Source: Aeromonas allosaccharophila
GTDB taxonomy: Bacteria > Pseudomonadota > Gammaproteobacteria > Enterobacterales > Aeromonadaceae
Reading direction: 5' to 3'
Assembly: GCF_000819685.1 (NCBI RefSeq)
Contig: NZ_CDBR01000025.1
Location: forward strand, 62,001-126,000
Length of the DNA stretch: 64,000 nt
The notes beneath the pieces were generated by a model that did no database searches, was not told where the DNA came from, and was given only the letters and a program-made list of their open reading frames with translations. Shown here in pieces: positions 19,157-28,984 of this stretch (positions are counted from its first letter, which is position 1; every line of letters starts with the position of its first letter). The position numbers and the translations under genes were made by a program.

Positions 19157-20491
19157 TCAGGCCGCTTCGGCAGCCAGCTTCCCGCTTGACCGCACCAAGA
19201 TGCCAAGGCCACAGGTCAGCAGGGTCGGCAACAACCAGGCGAGCCCCTTGTCGAACAGCGGCAGGAAGGCGAACACATCCATCTGCATACCGGCAGCGCC
19301 CAGTCCGTCCAGGCAGCCGAACAGGAAGGCCACCAGCAGCACGGCACGAAACACCAGACGTGGCCGACCGAAGCTACCCTGAGCAAAAGTCACCAGCACC
19401 AGCGCGATGGCAACCGGATAGATGGCCACCAGTACCGGAATAGAGAGCCTGATCAGCTCGCTCAACCCCACATTGGCCACCAGGACGCACAAGCAGCCCA
19501 TCAGCAGCACCCACTTGCGGTATGTCCAGCCAGCCAGACTGTGGAAGAAGTCGGCACTAGCGCAAAGCAGACCGACCGCACTGGTAAAGCAGGCCAGGGT
19601 GATGATGGCGGCCAGGATGAACTGCCCCGGCTGACCAAACAGGCTCAGGACGTAGGCATTGACGATGGCGCCGCCATTGCTGGTATCGCTCGCCACTCCG
19701 GCTGCGCTATTGCCAAGGTAGAACAGGGAGATGTAGACCGCCGAGAGTCCGGCCGCAGAGATCAGGCCTGCGATGGTCAGGTATTTGAACTGGCTCGGGT
19801 AGTCTTCAATACCCTTGCGCCGCAGCAAACCGATGATAAGCGCACCGAACATCAGGGAGGCCAGGGTATCCATGGTGTTGTACCCCTCCAGCATCCCCTT
19901 GATGAGCGGGGCCTCGACATAGTCGCCGCTGGCATAGGGCATAGTGCCCTGTGGCGCCATAAAGACCCCGACCGCCAGAATAAGCAGCATCACCATCAGG
20001 GCCGGTGTCAGGTATTTGCCCACCGCATCCAACAGTCGACCCCGATTCAGCGAGACCAGGATCACCAGTGCAAAGAAGAGCAGGCTGTAAAGCAGCAGTC
20101 CGTATTGGCCGGCCTCGCCAAGCCAGGGCTTGAGCCCCATCTCGTAGGCGACCAATCCTGTGCGCGGTGTGGCAAAAGCCGGTCCCATAATGATGTAGAT
20201 GGCGATGGCCAGCGCTGTGGCGGCCCAGCCCGGTAGATAGCGGGTCATCCCGGTCCAGCCACCCGCGCCGCCACCCGAACTCCCCTTAGCCACCGCAATC
20301 AGGGTGATCAGCGGCAAGCCCACCGCCGTCAGCAAAAAGCCGCTCATGGCAGCCAGCAGATGCTCACCGGCCATGAAACCGGCCAGCGGCGGAAAAATGA
20401 TATTGCCTGCCCCCAGATAGAAGGCAAACGTCATAAACCCCAATCCGAATACATCGGACAACTTCAATGATTCCGTCAAACCCAACCTCAT
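19157..20491 (-). CDS. brnQ: Branched-chain amino acid transporter BrnQ (copy 1)
   Basis: This 444-residue integral membrane sodium-coupled importer (LIVCS family) takes up leucine, isoleucine and valine. It has about twelve hydrophobic segments and the family start FGLGFMTFAFYLGAGNIIFPP. The ATG at 20491 is chosen because AAGGCAG lies just upstream; 19 further in-frame codons are ignored. A highly similar paralogue lies immediately upstream in the same direction (20865-22169), with its own terminator between them. It carries a Gly-rich insertion (SSGGGAGGW) absent from the other copy. Confidence 0.9.
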   Translation of the reverse strand: MRLGLTESLKLSDVFGLGFMTFAFYLGAGNIIFPPLAGFMAGEHLLAAMSGFLLTAVGLPLITLIAVAKGSSGGGAGGWTGMTRYLPGWAATALAIAIYIIMGPAFATPRTGLVAYEMGLKPWLGEAGQYGLLLYSLLFFALVILVSLNRGRLLDAVGKYLTPALMVMLLILAVGVFMAPQGTMPYASGDYVEAPLIKGMLEGYNTMDTLASLMFGALIIGLLRRKGIEDYPSQFKYLTIAGLISAAGLSAVYISLFYLGNSAAGVASDTSNGGAIVNAYVLSLFGQPGQFILAAIITLACFTSAVGLLCASADFFHSLAGWTYRKWVLLMGCLCVLVANVGLSELIRLSIPVLVAIYPVAIALVLVTFAQGSFGRPRLVFRAVLLVAFLFGCLDGLGAAGMQMDVFAFLPLFDKGLAWLLPTLLTCGLGILVRSSGKLAAEAA

Positions 20492-20864
20492 CTGCCTTAT
20501 CAGCTTGTTATTGATTGCACCCACTGCCTGGCAGATAACCGGTAACAATACCTCTTGCTTCTTTCTCGTCCTGAGACAGGATAAGAATCACTCACTCAGC
20601 ATAAAGAAAATGAATAAAAGCTCAATCTCAAATTAATATATTGAAACAATTTAACTATGCAGAGTTAATCACCAATAAATTTGGAAATCTCAAAAGGATA
20701 CAAAACAGAGGTTGCACCAAGAGGGGAGGACGGGTGGCAAAGGAGTGGAACTGACGAACGTCGCCGACAGCGATCATCACGACACTGCGGCACAGACTGC
20801 AGAAAGATGAAAAACAAAAGAGCCTGCACGGGGCAGGCTCTTGGCAACATCACATCGGGCGTGA
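20492..20864. other. Interval between the two brnQ copies
   Basis: This 373-base stretch holds the terminator of the upstream brnQ (20818-20842) and the AT-rich leader of the downstream copy (20560-20670). I see no gene in it. Weak GC-rich repeats occur at 20750-20800, without a clear hairpin. Confidence 0.6.
20815..20845 (-). terminator. Rho-independent terminator of brnQ copy 2
   Basis: On the minus strand the stem AAGAGCCTGC/GCAGGCTCTT (20818-20842) is followed by TTTTGTTTTT. It separates the two brnQ genes into independent transcripts. Confidence 0.85.
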
Positions 20865-22169
20865 TCAGGCGGCTTCGGCGGCCAGCTCGGTCGGACGCAC
20901 CACCATGCCCACTACGCAGGCCAGCAGGGTCGGCATCAGCCAGGCGAGGCCCTTGTCGAACAGCGGCAGGAAGGCGAACGCATCCATCTTCATGCCGGCA
21001 GCACCCAGACCATCCAGGCAACCGAACAGGAAGGCAACCACCAGCACAGCACGGAACACCAGACGGGGACGACCGAAGTAACCCTTCAGGAAGGTGACCA
21101 GCACCAGCGCCACGGCAACCGGATAGATGGCAACCAGCACCGGAATGGAGAGGCTGATCAACTGGCTCAGGCCCACGTTGGCCACCACGGCGCAGACAAC
21201 GCCCAGCAATACCACCAGCTTCTTGTAGCTCATGCCGGTGAGATTGTGGAAGAAGTCTGAACAGGCGGAGATCAGACCCACGGCAGTGGTGAAGCACGCC
21301 AGGGTGATGATGGCGGCCAGGATCAGTTGACCGGGCTGACCAAACAGACTCAACACGTAGGCGTTGACGATGGCGCCACCGTTGCTGACATCCGTCGCCA
21401 CACCGGCCGCGGTGTTACCCAGACGGAACAGGGAAACATAGACCACGCACAGACCAATGGCGGAGATGAGGCCGGCAATGGCCAGATACTTGAACTGGCT
21501 CTTGTAGTCGTTGATGCCCTTCTGGCGCAGCAGGTCGACGATCAGGGCGCCAAACATCAGGGACGCCAGGGTGTCCATGGTGTTGTAGCCTTCCAGGATC
21601 CCTTTCACGAAGGGGCTGTTCTGATAGTCACCGGACGCATCAGGCATGGTGCCTTGCGGCGCTACGAATACCCCGACCGCCAGGGTCAGCAGCAGCAGCA
21701 TCAGTACCGGTGTCAGGTATTTGCCGATGGCATCCATCAGCTTGCCCTGGTTCATGGAAACCAGCATGGCCACGCCGAAGAAGATCACGGTATAGGCCGC
21801 CAGACCCACCTGACCCATGTCACCGATGAACGGCTTGAGACCCATCTCGTAGGCCACCAGACCGGTACGGGGAGCAGCAAAGGCCGGGCCGATGATGATA
21901 TAGATGGCCACGGCCAGCGCGGTCGCGACACCGGCAGGCAGCAGCTTGGTCATGCCCGCCCAGCCGTTACCGGCTTTCGCCACGGCCAGAATGGTCACCA
22001 GGGGCAGGCCCACGGCAGTCACCAGGAAGCCGAACATCGCCAGGGAGAGGTGCTCACCGGCCATGTAACCGGCCAACGGCGGGAAAATGATATTACCGGC
22101 GCCCAGGTAGAAGGCGAAGGTCATAAACCCTAATCCGAGTACATCGGACAATGTGAGTGATTTCGTCAA
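20865..22169 (-). CDS. brnQ: Branched-chain amino acid transporter BrnQ (copy 2, TTG start)
   Basis: This 434-residue sodium-coupled importer of branched-chain amino acids is closely similar to the downstream copy along its whole length. No ATG lies at the family start. The position homologous to the ATG of copy 1 reads ACG here. The most likely start is the TTG at 22169, six bases after GAGG; another TTG at 22175 touches the GAGG and is less suitable. The C-terminus (AAEAA) is the same as in copy 1. A second functional copy with separate regulation is more likely than decay, since the frame is intact. Confidence 0.88.
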   Translation of the reverse strand: MTKSLTLSDVLGLGFMTFAFYLGAGNIIFPPLAGYMAGEHLSLAMFGFLVTAVGLPLVTILAVAKAGNGWAGMTKLLPAGVATALAVAIYIIIGPAFAAPRTGLVAYEMGLKPFIGDMGQVGLAAYTVIFFGVAMLVSMNQGKLMDAIGKYLTPVLMLLLLTLAVGVFVAPQGTMPDASGDYQNSPFVKGILEGYNTMDTLASLMFGALIVDLLRQKGINDYKSQFKYLAIAGLISAIGLCVVYVSLFRLGNTAAGVATDVSNGGAIVNAYVLSLFGQPGQLILAAIITLACFTTAVGLISACSDFFHNLTGMSYKKLVVLLGVVCAVVANVGLSQLISLSIPVLVAIYPVAVALVLVTFLKGYFGRPRLVFRAVLVVAFLFGCLDGLGAAGMKMDAFAFLPLFDKGLAWLMPTLLACVVGMVVRPTELAAEAA

Positions 22170-22360
22170 GTTCAACCTCGTCTGTCTTGTAAATTATTGC
22201 TTGTTATAGTTTTTATCGGTCGCTGACCGGGTGTGTTCAGGGGGGATAAAAAAAGAGCCCCGCGTGTTTTTTCATCACAACCAGTGGTTTTAGCTGGTCT
22301 GGAGCGGGCGCTCGATCTGGAACCAGCATAATGGCGTGAAAAAATAGTTCAAGACGAAAT

Positions 22361-23071
22361 TTACATCTTCAAATAGAAGGGGCTGGTCAGTTGGATATAT
22401 CTGTCGGAATAGGCTCCATCAGCAGAATGGATCACAATCTCCCCCCTCTCACACCTGTTTAATCCTCTGCCAAGTAGCAATAAAACACGATTTGCCTCTT
22501 TACCCTCCCTGGTGATAACAGCTGTATAACAAATCCCATGCAGATCATAATGCGCCGAGATGCATAAAATTTCATCGGCCATCGCCGTCGGCAGTACCAG
22601 CGCCACCTGACCGTTCTGGCTCAGCAAACGATTGCAGGCTGCCAGTAATCCGTGACTATCGAGGGCGCCGGTATGACGGGCCAACGCCCGCGCCGGATCG
22701 CTAAATGACTGGCCTGCCACGAAATAGGGGGGGTTGGAGACGACAAGATCGTAAGGGGCAGCCTGATAATCCTGAATGGCACTCTCTATGATGGTCACCC
22801 GATCGGCCCAGGGAGAGGCCGCCGCATTCTCCCGCGCCTGGCTGGCCGCATTAATATCCAGCTCGACCGCATCGAGACGGCAGTCAGATCTGCTGCGCTG
22901 GGCCAGCATCAGGGCGATCAGGCCGCTGCCGGTGCCGATATCGAGCACCCGGTGCGCCCGTTCGACCGGTGCCCAGGCACCGAGCAGAATGCCATCGGTG
23001 CCTACCTTCATGGCGCAGCGATCGTGATTGATATGGAACTGTTTGAAGGTAAATCCGCGACTACGCCCCAT
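22361..23071 (-). CDS. trmN: tRNA1(Val) (adenine(37)-N6)-methyltransferase TrmN6
   Basis: The 236-residue AdoMet-dependent enzyme methylates A37 of tRNA1-Val (E. coli YfiC). It has motif I DIGTGSGLIALMLAQR (about 45-60), the acidic loop VELDINAA and the adenine-N6 methylase signature NPPYF (about 113-117). The N-terminus GFTFKQFHINHDRCAMKVGTDGILLG is family-typical. It is divergent from srmB, as in E. coli, which supports the assignment of both. Confidence 0.93.
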   Translation of the reverse strand: MGRSRGFTFKQFHINHDRCAMKVGTDGILLGAWAPVERAHRVLDIGTGSGLIALMLAQRSRSDCRLDAVELDINAASQARENAAASPWADRVTIIESAIQDYQAAPYDLVVSNPPYFVAGQSFSDPARALARHTGALDSHGLLAACNRLLSQNGQVALVLPTAMADEILCISAHYDLHGICYTAVITREGKEANRVLLLLGRGLNRCERGEIVIHSADGAYSDRYIQLTSPFYLKM

Positions 23072-23190
23072 ATGGCCCCCGTCATCTGAAAAAATGGTGG
23101 GCGATTATAGCGGCTAAGACACACTCACCAATAGGAGCCGACGAGATAATCGCCTATAATCTGCCGTTTCCTTAATGACCGAGTATTGCC

Positions 23191-24414
23191 ATGAGCCAGT
23201 CCTTTGATGATTTCGACCTGCACCCCGCCCTCAACCGGGCCTTGGCCGAGATGGGATTCACCCGCCCCACCACCATCCAGCAGATGGTGCTGGAGCCAGC
23301 CCTGGACGGCCGCGATATTCTGGCATCCGCTCCAACCGGTACCGGCAAAACAGCCTCCTTCCTGCTGCCGGCACTCCAGCACCTGCTGGACTTCCCGCGC
23401 CGCAAGCCAGGCCCCTGCCGCATGCTGATCCTGACCCCGACCCGCGAGCTGGCGCTGCAGGTGACCGCCCACGCCAAGGCGCTGGCGGTGCACACCAACC
23501 TCAGCATCGAGACCATCATCGGCGGCGTCAGTCATGAAGAGCAGTTGCCTGCCCTGACCAAGACCACCGACATCGTGGTCGCCACCCCGGGTCGTCTGCT
23601 CGAGTACATCGAGAAAGAGGAGTTCGAGAGCCACGACATCGAGGTGCTGGTGCTGGATGAAGCGGACCGCATGCTGGACATGGGCTTTATCAAGGATGTG
23701 AACCGCATCGTGGCCGAAGCGCGCTATCGCAAGCACACCATGCTGTTCTCCGCCACGCTTGAAGGAGCTGGCCTTGAGAAGTTCGCCAACGAGATCCTCA
23801 ACGATCCGGTCGAACTGCACGCCGAGCCGCCCCGCAGCGAACGTCGCCCGATCACCCAGTGGGTGCATCTGGCCGATGATGCCGCCCACAAGCTGGCGCT
23901 GCTGATCCATATCCTGAAAGATCCGGAAACCCAGAAAGCCATCGTCTTCGTCAAGACCCGCGAGCGTCTGGCGGAGCTCTCCGGCCAGCTGCAGGCTGCG
24001 GGCATCCCGTGCGCCTGGATCCGTGGCGAGATGGAGCAGAGCAAGCGCGTCGAGTCGATCCGCAAGTTCCACGCAGGGGAAGTACCCTTCCTGATCGCGA
24101 CCGACGTTGCCGCCCGTGGCATTGACCTGCCCAACGTCAGCCATGTCATCAACTATGACATGCCCTACGGTACCGACGTTTACGTCCACCGTATCGGCCG
24201 TACCGGTCGCGCTGGCAACCGTGGCTGCGCCATCAGCCTGGTCGAAGCACACGACATGGCGATGGTTGCCAAGATCGAACGCTACACCGAGGAGCGCCTC
24301 AAGCGCCGGGTCATCGACGAGCTGCGTCCGAAACACAAGGAAGCGCGGGTACCGGTGAAGAAGAAAAAGCCGGTCGACAAGAAAAAGTCCGCCAAGAAGA
24401 AAAAGAAGAAGTAA
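23191..24414 (+). CDS. srmB: ATP-dependent RNA helicase SrmB
   Basis: This 407-residue DEAD-box helicase helps assemble the 50S ribosomal subunit. It shows the Q motif, Walker A APTGTGKT, PTRELA, TPGR, the DEAD box (VLVLDEADRM), SAT, ARGID and HRIGRTGR in the usual order. The C-terminal tail from about 380 is almost pure lysine (VKKKKPVDKKKSAKKKKKK), a likely RNA-binding extension. The gene is divergent from trmN with 119 bases between, and a strong terminator follows. Confidence 0.95.
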   Translation: MSQSFDDFDLHPALNRALAEMGFTRPTTIQQMVLEPALDGRDILASAPTGTGKTASFLLPALQHLLDFPRRKPGPCRMLILTPTRELALQVTAHAKALAVHTNLSIETIIGGVSHEEQLPALTKTTDIVVATPGRLLEYIEKEEFESHDIEVLVLDEADRMLDMGFIKDVNRIVAEARYRKHTMLFSATLEGAGLEKFANEILNDPVELHAEPPRSERRPITQWVHLADDAAHKLALLIHILKDPETQKAIVFVKTRERLAELSGQLQAAGIPCAWIRGEMEQSKRVESIRKFHAGEVPFLIATDVAARGIDLPNVSHVINYDMPYGTDVYVHRIGRTGRAGNRGCAISLVEAHDMAMVAKIERYTEERLKRRVIDELRPKHKEARVPVKKKKPVDKKKSAKKKKKK

Positions 24415-24430
24415 TCGCCAAGCGCGAAAG

Positions 24431-24460
24431 AGAAGGGCCATCCCACGGGATGGCCCTTCT
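24431..24460. terminator. Rho-independent terminator
   Basis: A fourteen-base perfect stem (arms 24431-24444 and 24447-24460, core GGGCCATCCC) lies 16 bases after srmB. The T-tail is short, so termination is likely but not certain. Confidence 0.75.
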
Positions 24461-24486
24461 GCATGCTGCATCACCTTGCCTGACGG

Positions 24487-24942
24487 TCAGGCCACGGCTC
24501 TGCGCATCCCAATATGGGGGATATCATCTTCGAGATAGCCTTCCCCTTCAGCCACAAAGCCGTGCTGACCGTAAAATCCCTGCAGATGGGCCTGCGCGCC
24601 GAGCCAGATGCTGTGAGTCGGCCAGCGGGCCTCGCAGGCTGTCACCGCCTCGCCAATCAGCTGGTGACCGAGGCCACCGCCACGCGCTTTGGGCGAGGTG
24701 ACCACCCGGCCGATGGCGGCACCGCTCTCATCACCAATACCGGGCGCCATGATCCGCGCGTAAGCAGCAAGCTGTTCGCCCTGATAACCGAGTAGGTGCC
24801 AGACCCCCTCGCGGCGATCCAGCCCATCCAGATCCTGGAAGGGGCAGGTCTGCTCCACCACGAACACCTCGGCCCGCAATGCCAACAACTCGTACAACTC
24901 GTCAGTGGTCAATTCAGACCAGGGTTTCAGGATCCAGTTCAT
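24487..24942 (-). CDS. elaA: GNAT acetyltransferase ElaA
   Basis: The 151-residue ElaA-type member of the GNAT superfamily is an acetyl-CoA-dependent N-acetyltransferase of unknown substrate. The start MNWILKPWSELTTDELYELL is characteristic. The acetyl-CoA loop is VVTSPKARGGGLGHQL (about 76-91) and the C-terminus carries FYGQHGF. The ATG at 24942 has an AAGGAG site, so the 19 in-frame codons before it are not used. It is convergent with srmB. Confidence 0.88.
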   Translation of the reverse strand: MNWILKPWSELTTDELYELLALRAEVFVVEQTCPFQDLDGLDRREGVWHLLGYQGEQLAAYARIMAPGIGDESGAAIGRVVTSPKARGGGLGHQLIGEAVTACEARWPTHSIWLGAQAHLQGFYGQHGFVAEGEGYLEDDIPHIGMRRAVA

Positions 24943-24998
24943 CGGCGACTCCTTATCAATTCGGCCTGCCAGCATAATCGTGACGCCAGCGCCCTGCA

Positions 24999-25063
24999 TT
25001 AACCTTTGTTAAGTTCTTTCAGTCGTTTGCGAATACGGCTCAGGCTGCAGATGCAGCGTAATG
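24999..25063 (-). pseudogene. Decayed C-terminus of a Crp/Fnr-type regulator
   Basis: On the minus strand this segment reads ...CICSLSRIRKRLKELNKG-stop, mirroring the end of the intact regulator next to it (SLSRIRKRLKALGEG-stop). Starting from the two stop codons, 37 of 48 bases align without a gap (24999-25046 against 25134-25181). Most differences are transitions at silent positions. Further upstream the similarity ends, and no helix-turn-helix start remains. It looks like the leftover of a tandem duplication or of a replaced paralogue. Confidence 0.6.
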
Positions 25064-25133
25064 CGCGGGTAGATCGGGTATAGGGAGCAACACCAACCCC
25101 TTTGCACAAAATCGGGCGCTAATAGAGAGGAAG

Positions 25134-25703
25134 TCAGCCCTCGCCAAGTGCTTTCAACCGCTTGCGAATGCGGCTCAGGCTGATGGGGGTAATGCCGAGA
25201 TAGGCGGCGATCTGGTGGTCGGGCACTCTGGCATCGAGCGCGGGGAAGCATTGCAGAAAGTGCTGATAGCGGGCCTGCGGACTCCCGGTCAGCAGCAACA
25301 GCTCCTTCTCCTCCTTGATGCGCAGCTGTACCTCCAGCAGGTGCCGGTACCAGACAGGCCAACAGCAGAGCTGGCGCAGGTCGGCCAGCTGGAACAACTG
25401 CAAACGGCAGGGTTCCAGCGCCTCCACGCTGTAGCGGGCAGGCTCACCACTGAGCAGGTGGTGGAAATCGAGAAACTCGTCCCCCTCCCAGTAGAACTCC
25501 TTGATGTACTCGCGGCCATCCGCCAGCACCACTTTGGCCCGCAGCAGCCCCTGCTCCACCCTGACCAGCAGATCAGGGCTATCGCCAGCGTGCCAGAGGC
25601 AAGATCTGGGGGCGAGCGTCAGCGGCCGGGCAAAAGAGAGGAGGCGCGCGGCCTCCTCTTTATTTGCGACCTGCGCCCAACTGAAGGGGGGTCTGTCGGT
25701 CAT
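25134..25703 (-). CDS. Crp/Fnr family transcriptional regulator
   Basis: The 189-residue protein has a cyclic-nucleotide-binding-like beta-roll (about 20-115: RVEQGLLRAKVVLADGREYIKEFYWEGDEF) and a C-terminal helix-turn-helix (DHQIAAYLGITPISLSRIRKRL, about 164-185). This is the YeiL/Crp-like class without Fnr iron-sulfur cysteines. Ligand and targets are unknown. The ATG at 25703 is 8 bases after the rlmB stop and has no clear ribosome binding site, so it may be translated from the rnr-rlmB transcript. A duplicated, decayed C-terminus follows it. Confidence 0.8.
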   Translation of the reverse strand: MTDRPPFSWAQVANKEEAARLLSFARPLTLAPRSCLWHAGDSPDLLVRVEQGLLRAKVVLADGREYIKEFYWEGDEFLDFHHLLSGEPARYSVEALEPCRLQLFQLADLRQLCCWPVWYRHLLEVQLRIKEEKELLLLTGSPQARYQHFLQCFPALDARVPDHQIAAYLGITPISLSRIRKRLKALGEG

Positions 25704-25710
25704 CACGGCA

Positions 25711-26460
25711 TTAACTGCGGCGCTGACGCACGGCTTCGAACAGGCAGACGCCGGTCGCTACCGAGACGTTGAGGCTGGATACCGCCCCCGCCATCGGGAT
25801 ACTCACCAACTCGTCGCAATGTTCACGGGTCAGACGGCGCATCCCCTTGCCCTCGGCGCCCATCACCAGCGCCATCGGGCCGGTCAGCTTGGCTTGATAG
25901 ACATCGTGATCCGCCTCACCGGCAGTGCCGACGATCCAGACGCCGCGATCCTTCAACTCCCGCAGACTACGAGCCAGATTGGTGACCTGGATCAGCGGCA
26001 CCACTTCGGCGGCGCCACAGGCGACCTTGCGTACCACCGAGGTCAGGCCGGTGGCCTTGTCCCGCGGCACGATCACCGCATGGACCCCGGCCGCATCGGC
26101 GCTGCGCAGGCAGGCACCGAGGTTGTGCGGATCAGTCACGCCGTCCAGCACCAGCAGGAAAGGCTGAGTCTGTTGTTCGGCCAGACTGTCCAGCAAACTG
26201 GCCAGATCGTGCTCGGCCAGCTTGGGCGCTTCGATCACCTTGGCCATGATGCCCTGGTGATTGTTGCCCTCGGCTTTATCATCAAGTGTCTTGCGGTTCA
26301 CGCTCTGCACCTTGAGACCGAGGGATTCAAGCTCGGTCAACAGGGGTTGCAGCCGGTCGTCATCGCGCCCCTTGAGGGCCCACACTTCGATGAAACGCTC
26401 CGGGGTGCGCTCAAGCAGCGCGGATACAGCGTGAATGCCGTAGATCAGTTCAGTACTCAT
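25711..26460 (-). CDS. rlmB: 23S rRNA (guanosine(2251)-2'-O)-methyltransferase RlmB
   Basis: This 249-residue SPOUT methyltransferase acts on G2251 in the peptidyl-transferase P-loop. The N-terminal L30e-like domain ([17 protein letters not shown]) is followed by the knotted domain with [25 protein letters not shown] and [18 protein letters not shown]. The start ATG overlaps the rnr stop (ATGA), as in other gammaproteobacteria where rnr and rlmB form one operon. Confidence 0.95.
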   Translation of the reverse strand: MSTELIYGIHAVSALLERTPERFIEVWALKGRDDDRLQPLLTELESLGLKVQSVNRKTLDDKAEGNNHQGIMAKVIEAPKLAEHDLASLLDSLAEQQTQPFLLVLDGVTDPHNLGACLRSADAAGVHAVIVPRDKATGLTSVVRKVACGAAEVVPLIQVTNLARSLRELKDRGVWIVGTAGEADHDVYQAKLTGPMALVMGAEGKGMRRLTREHCDELVSIPMAGAVSSLNVSVATGVCLFEAVRQRRS

Positions 26461-28850
26461 TTAGTGCTCTTGGCCTTATCGCGAGCGTTTTTGCTCGGTC
26501 GTCTGTTGCTGGGCTTGGCGCGGCCACCCTTGTCGGATTTGCCGTGATCCTTGCCCTCTTTGCGTTTTTCGTGGCGCTGGGCGCTCTTGGCCTTCTCTTT
26601 CTTGATTTCGGCCTGCTTGCGCGCCATCTCTTTGGCATTCTTGCCGGTGGCCTGGAGCGGCTCTTCCACCATCACGAAGTCGATCTTGCGATCGTCCAGG
26701 TTCACGCCCATCACCTTGACCCGCACCTTGTCACCCAGACGGTAGCGACGGCGGAAGTTCTCGCCGATCAGCTGCATGTGCAGGGGATCAAACTGGTAGT
26801 AGTCGTTGGTGAGGGTGCTGACGTGGACCAGACCATCGATGTGGATCTCCGCCAGACGGACGAAGAAACCAAAACCGGTGACGCTGGCGATCACGCCATC
26901 GAACTCATCACCCACGTGATCCAGCATGTACTCGCACTTGAGCCAGTCGGCCACGTCGCGAGTCGCATCATCGGCACGGCGCTCGGTCATGGAACAGTGC
27001 TCGCCCATCGGGTCCACTTCTTCCAGCTGGTAGTGATAACCACCGCTCGGAGTCCACTTGTGGCGCAGGTTGCCCTGTTGCTCTTTTGCGGTCTGGTACT
27101 TGATGGCACGGTGCAGGATCAGGTCGGGATAGCGACGGATTGGCGAAGTGAAGTGCGCATAGGACTTCAACGCCAGACCGAAGTGACCGATGTTGTCAGC
27201 CTGATAGACCGCCTGACGCATGGAGCGCAGCAGCATGGTGGAGAGCAGCTCGGCATCCGGGCGCCCTTCAAACTTGGCAGCCAGCTCGGCAAAGTCTTTC
27301 GGTTCGGGTTCGAGACCGCCTTTGAGCTCCAGACCCAGTTCGGCCAGAAAATCACGGAAACCGGTCAGACGCTCTTCACCCGGACGGTCGTGCACCCGGA
27401 ACAGGGCAAAGGCTTCGTTCTTCTCGATGTAACGGGCCGCGGCCACGTTCGCCTGGATCATGCACTCTTCGATGATCTTGTGGGCGTCGTTGCGCACCAG
27501 TGGCACGATCTGGTCGATCTTGCGCTGGGCGTTGAAGATGAAACGGGTCTCGTCGCTCTCGAACTCCACCGCACCACGCTGGTGACGGGCGTGCTTGAGC
27601 GCCTTGTAGAGGTTGTTGAGCTCTTCGATGTGGCCCACCAGCGGGTCATATTGCTGACGCAGCTTGGGATCACCATCCAGAATGGCCGCGACCTTGCTGT
27701 AGGTCATACGGGCGTGGGAGTTCATTACCGCTTCGTAGAACTTGTAACCGGACATGCGACCGGCGGCGGAGATGGTCATCTCGCACACCATGCAGAGACG
27801 GTCAACCTGCGGATTCAGGGAGCACAAACCGTTGGAGAGCACCTCCGGCAGCATGGGCACCACGAACTCGGGGAAATAGACCGAGTTGCCGCGCTGATAG
27901 GCTTCGGCATCCAGCGCAGTGCCGGGCTTCACGTAGGCGGATACATCCGCAATGGCAACCCACAGGCGCCAGCCGCCACCACGCTTGGCTTCACAGAAGA
28001 CGGCGTCATCGAAGTCACGGGCATCTTCCCCGTCAATGGTGACCAGCGGCAGGGCGCGCAGGTCGATACGACCCTCTTTGGCCTTTTCCGGTACCTGTTC
28101 GCCGAGACCGGCAACCTCTTTGGTCACCTCCTCTGGCCAGGTATGCGGGATACCGTGGGTACGCAGGGCAATTTCGATCTCCATGCCCGGGGCCATGTTC
28201 TCGCCCAGCACGTCCAGTACGGTACCGACCGCGTTAATGCGGGAGTTGGCGCGCTGGTTGATGCGCACCACCACGACCTGGCTCTGGCGAGCCCCCTTGT
28301 TTTCGCCTTCCGGGATGATGATGTCCTGACCGATGCGGCTGTCATCCGGCACCACGAAACCGACGCCGTTCTCGACGAAGTAACGGCCGACGATGTCTGC
28401 CTCACGGGGCTTGAGCAGGCGCACCAGACGCGCTTCCTGACGACCCTTGCGGTCAATCTCGGTCGGCTGCACCAGCGCATAGTCACCGTGCATCAGGCGC
28501 TGCATCTCGCGGTTGTTCAGATACAGATCCGGTCCACCACCTTCCGGGCGCAGAAAACCGAAACCATCTTTATGGCCGAGTACATACCCTTTGACCAGAT
28601 TCAGACGATCCGGCAAGGCGTAACATTGGTTGCGAGTGAATACCAGCTGCCCATCGCGCTCCATGGCGCGCAGACGACGGCGCAAAGCTTCCAACGGCTC
28701 TTCGTCAGTCAGCTTGAGTGCCTTGGCCAGCTCTTCGCGGGACATCGGCTTTTCGTGACCCTTGATGAGTTCGAGGATCAGCTCGCGACTGGCGATGGGG
28801 TTTTCGTATTTTTCGGCCTCGCGTTGGAGGAAAGGATCTTTTTGAGACAT
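26457..28850 (-). CDS. rnr: Ribonuclease R
   Basis: This 797-residue 3'-to-5' exoribonuclease degrades structured RNA and takes part in rRNA quality control and tmRNA maturation. It has an N-terminal helix-turn-helix (about 18-48), two cold-shock domains (about 80-240), the RNB catalytic domain with the aspartate cluster DARDFDDAV (about 277-285), an S1 domain (about 645-730) and a lysine-rich tail. It is the first gene of rnr-rlmB. The promoter upstream has an unusual C8 tract in the spacer. Confidence 0.96.
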   Translation of the reverse strand: MSQKDPFLQREAEKYENPIASRELILELIKGHEKPMSREELAKALKLTDEEPLEALRRRLRAMERDGQLVFTRNQCYALPDRLNLVKGYVLGHKDGFGFLRPEGGGPDLYLNNREMQRLMHGDYALVQPTEIDRKGRQEARLVRLLKPREADIVGRYFVENGVGFVVPDDSRIGQDIIIPEGENKGARQSQVVVVRINQRANSRINAVGTVLDVLGENMAPGMEIEIALRTHGIPHTWPEEVTKEVAGLGEQVPEKAKEGRIDLRALPLVTIDGEDARDFDDAVFCEAKRGGGWRLWVAIADVSAYVKPGTALDAEAYQRGNSVYFPEFVVPMLPEVLSNGLCSLNPQVDRLCMVCEMTISAAGRMSGYKFYEAVMNSHARMTYSKVAAILDGDPKLRQQYDPLVGHIEELNNLYKALKHARHQRGAVEFESDETRFIFNAQRKIDQIVPLVRNDAHKIIEECMIQANVAAARYIEKNEAFALFRVHDRPGEERLTGFRDFLAELGLELKGGLEPEPKDFAELAAKFEGRPDAELLSTMLLRSMRQAVYQADNIGHFGLALKSYAHFTSPIRRYPDLILHRAIKYQTAKEQQGNLRHKWTPSGGYHYQLEEVDPMGEHCSMTERRADDATRDVADWLKCEYMLDHVGDEFDGVIASVTGFGFFVRLAEIHIDGLVHVSTLTNDYYQFDPLHMQLIGENFRRRYRLGDKVRVKVMGVNLDDRKIDFVMVEEPLQATGKNAKEMARKQAEIKKEKAKSAQRHEKRKEGKDHGKSDKGGRAKPSNRRPSKNARDKAKSTK

Positions 28851-28882
28851 AAGCAGGCCTTAGGGTAGGTAATAACCCAGCC

Positions 28883-28911
28883 ATTATATCGAAGGGGGGG
28901 GCGAATGGCAT
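28883..28911 (-). promoter_or_regulatory. Putative rnr promoter with a C8 tract in its spacer
   Basis: On the minus strand a consensus -10 TATAAT (28883-28888) and a -35 ATGCCA (28906-28911, four of six consensus bases) are exactly 17 bases apart. The spacer contains eight consecutive Cs (28894-28901). The -10 lies 33 bases before the rnr ATG. Confidence 0.55.
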
Positions 28912-28984
28912 CCATCGGCTGCCTTTTGGCCAATCTCTCTGTCATACTATCTTCAGTTCGCTGGCATGATGAGACACGGAACTC

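Noticed and set aside
26544-28868. A 774-codon open frame on the plus strand opposite rnr
   Set aside because: It is the antisense shadow of rnr in GC-rich DNA; the protein is low-complexity and resembles no family, while rnr carries all RNase R domains.
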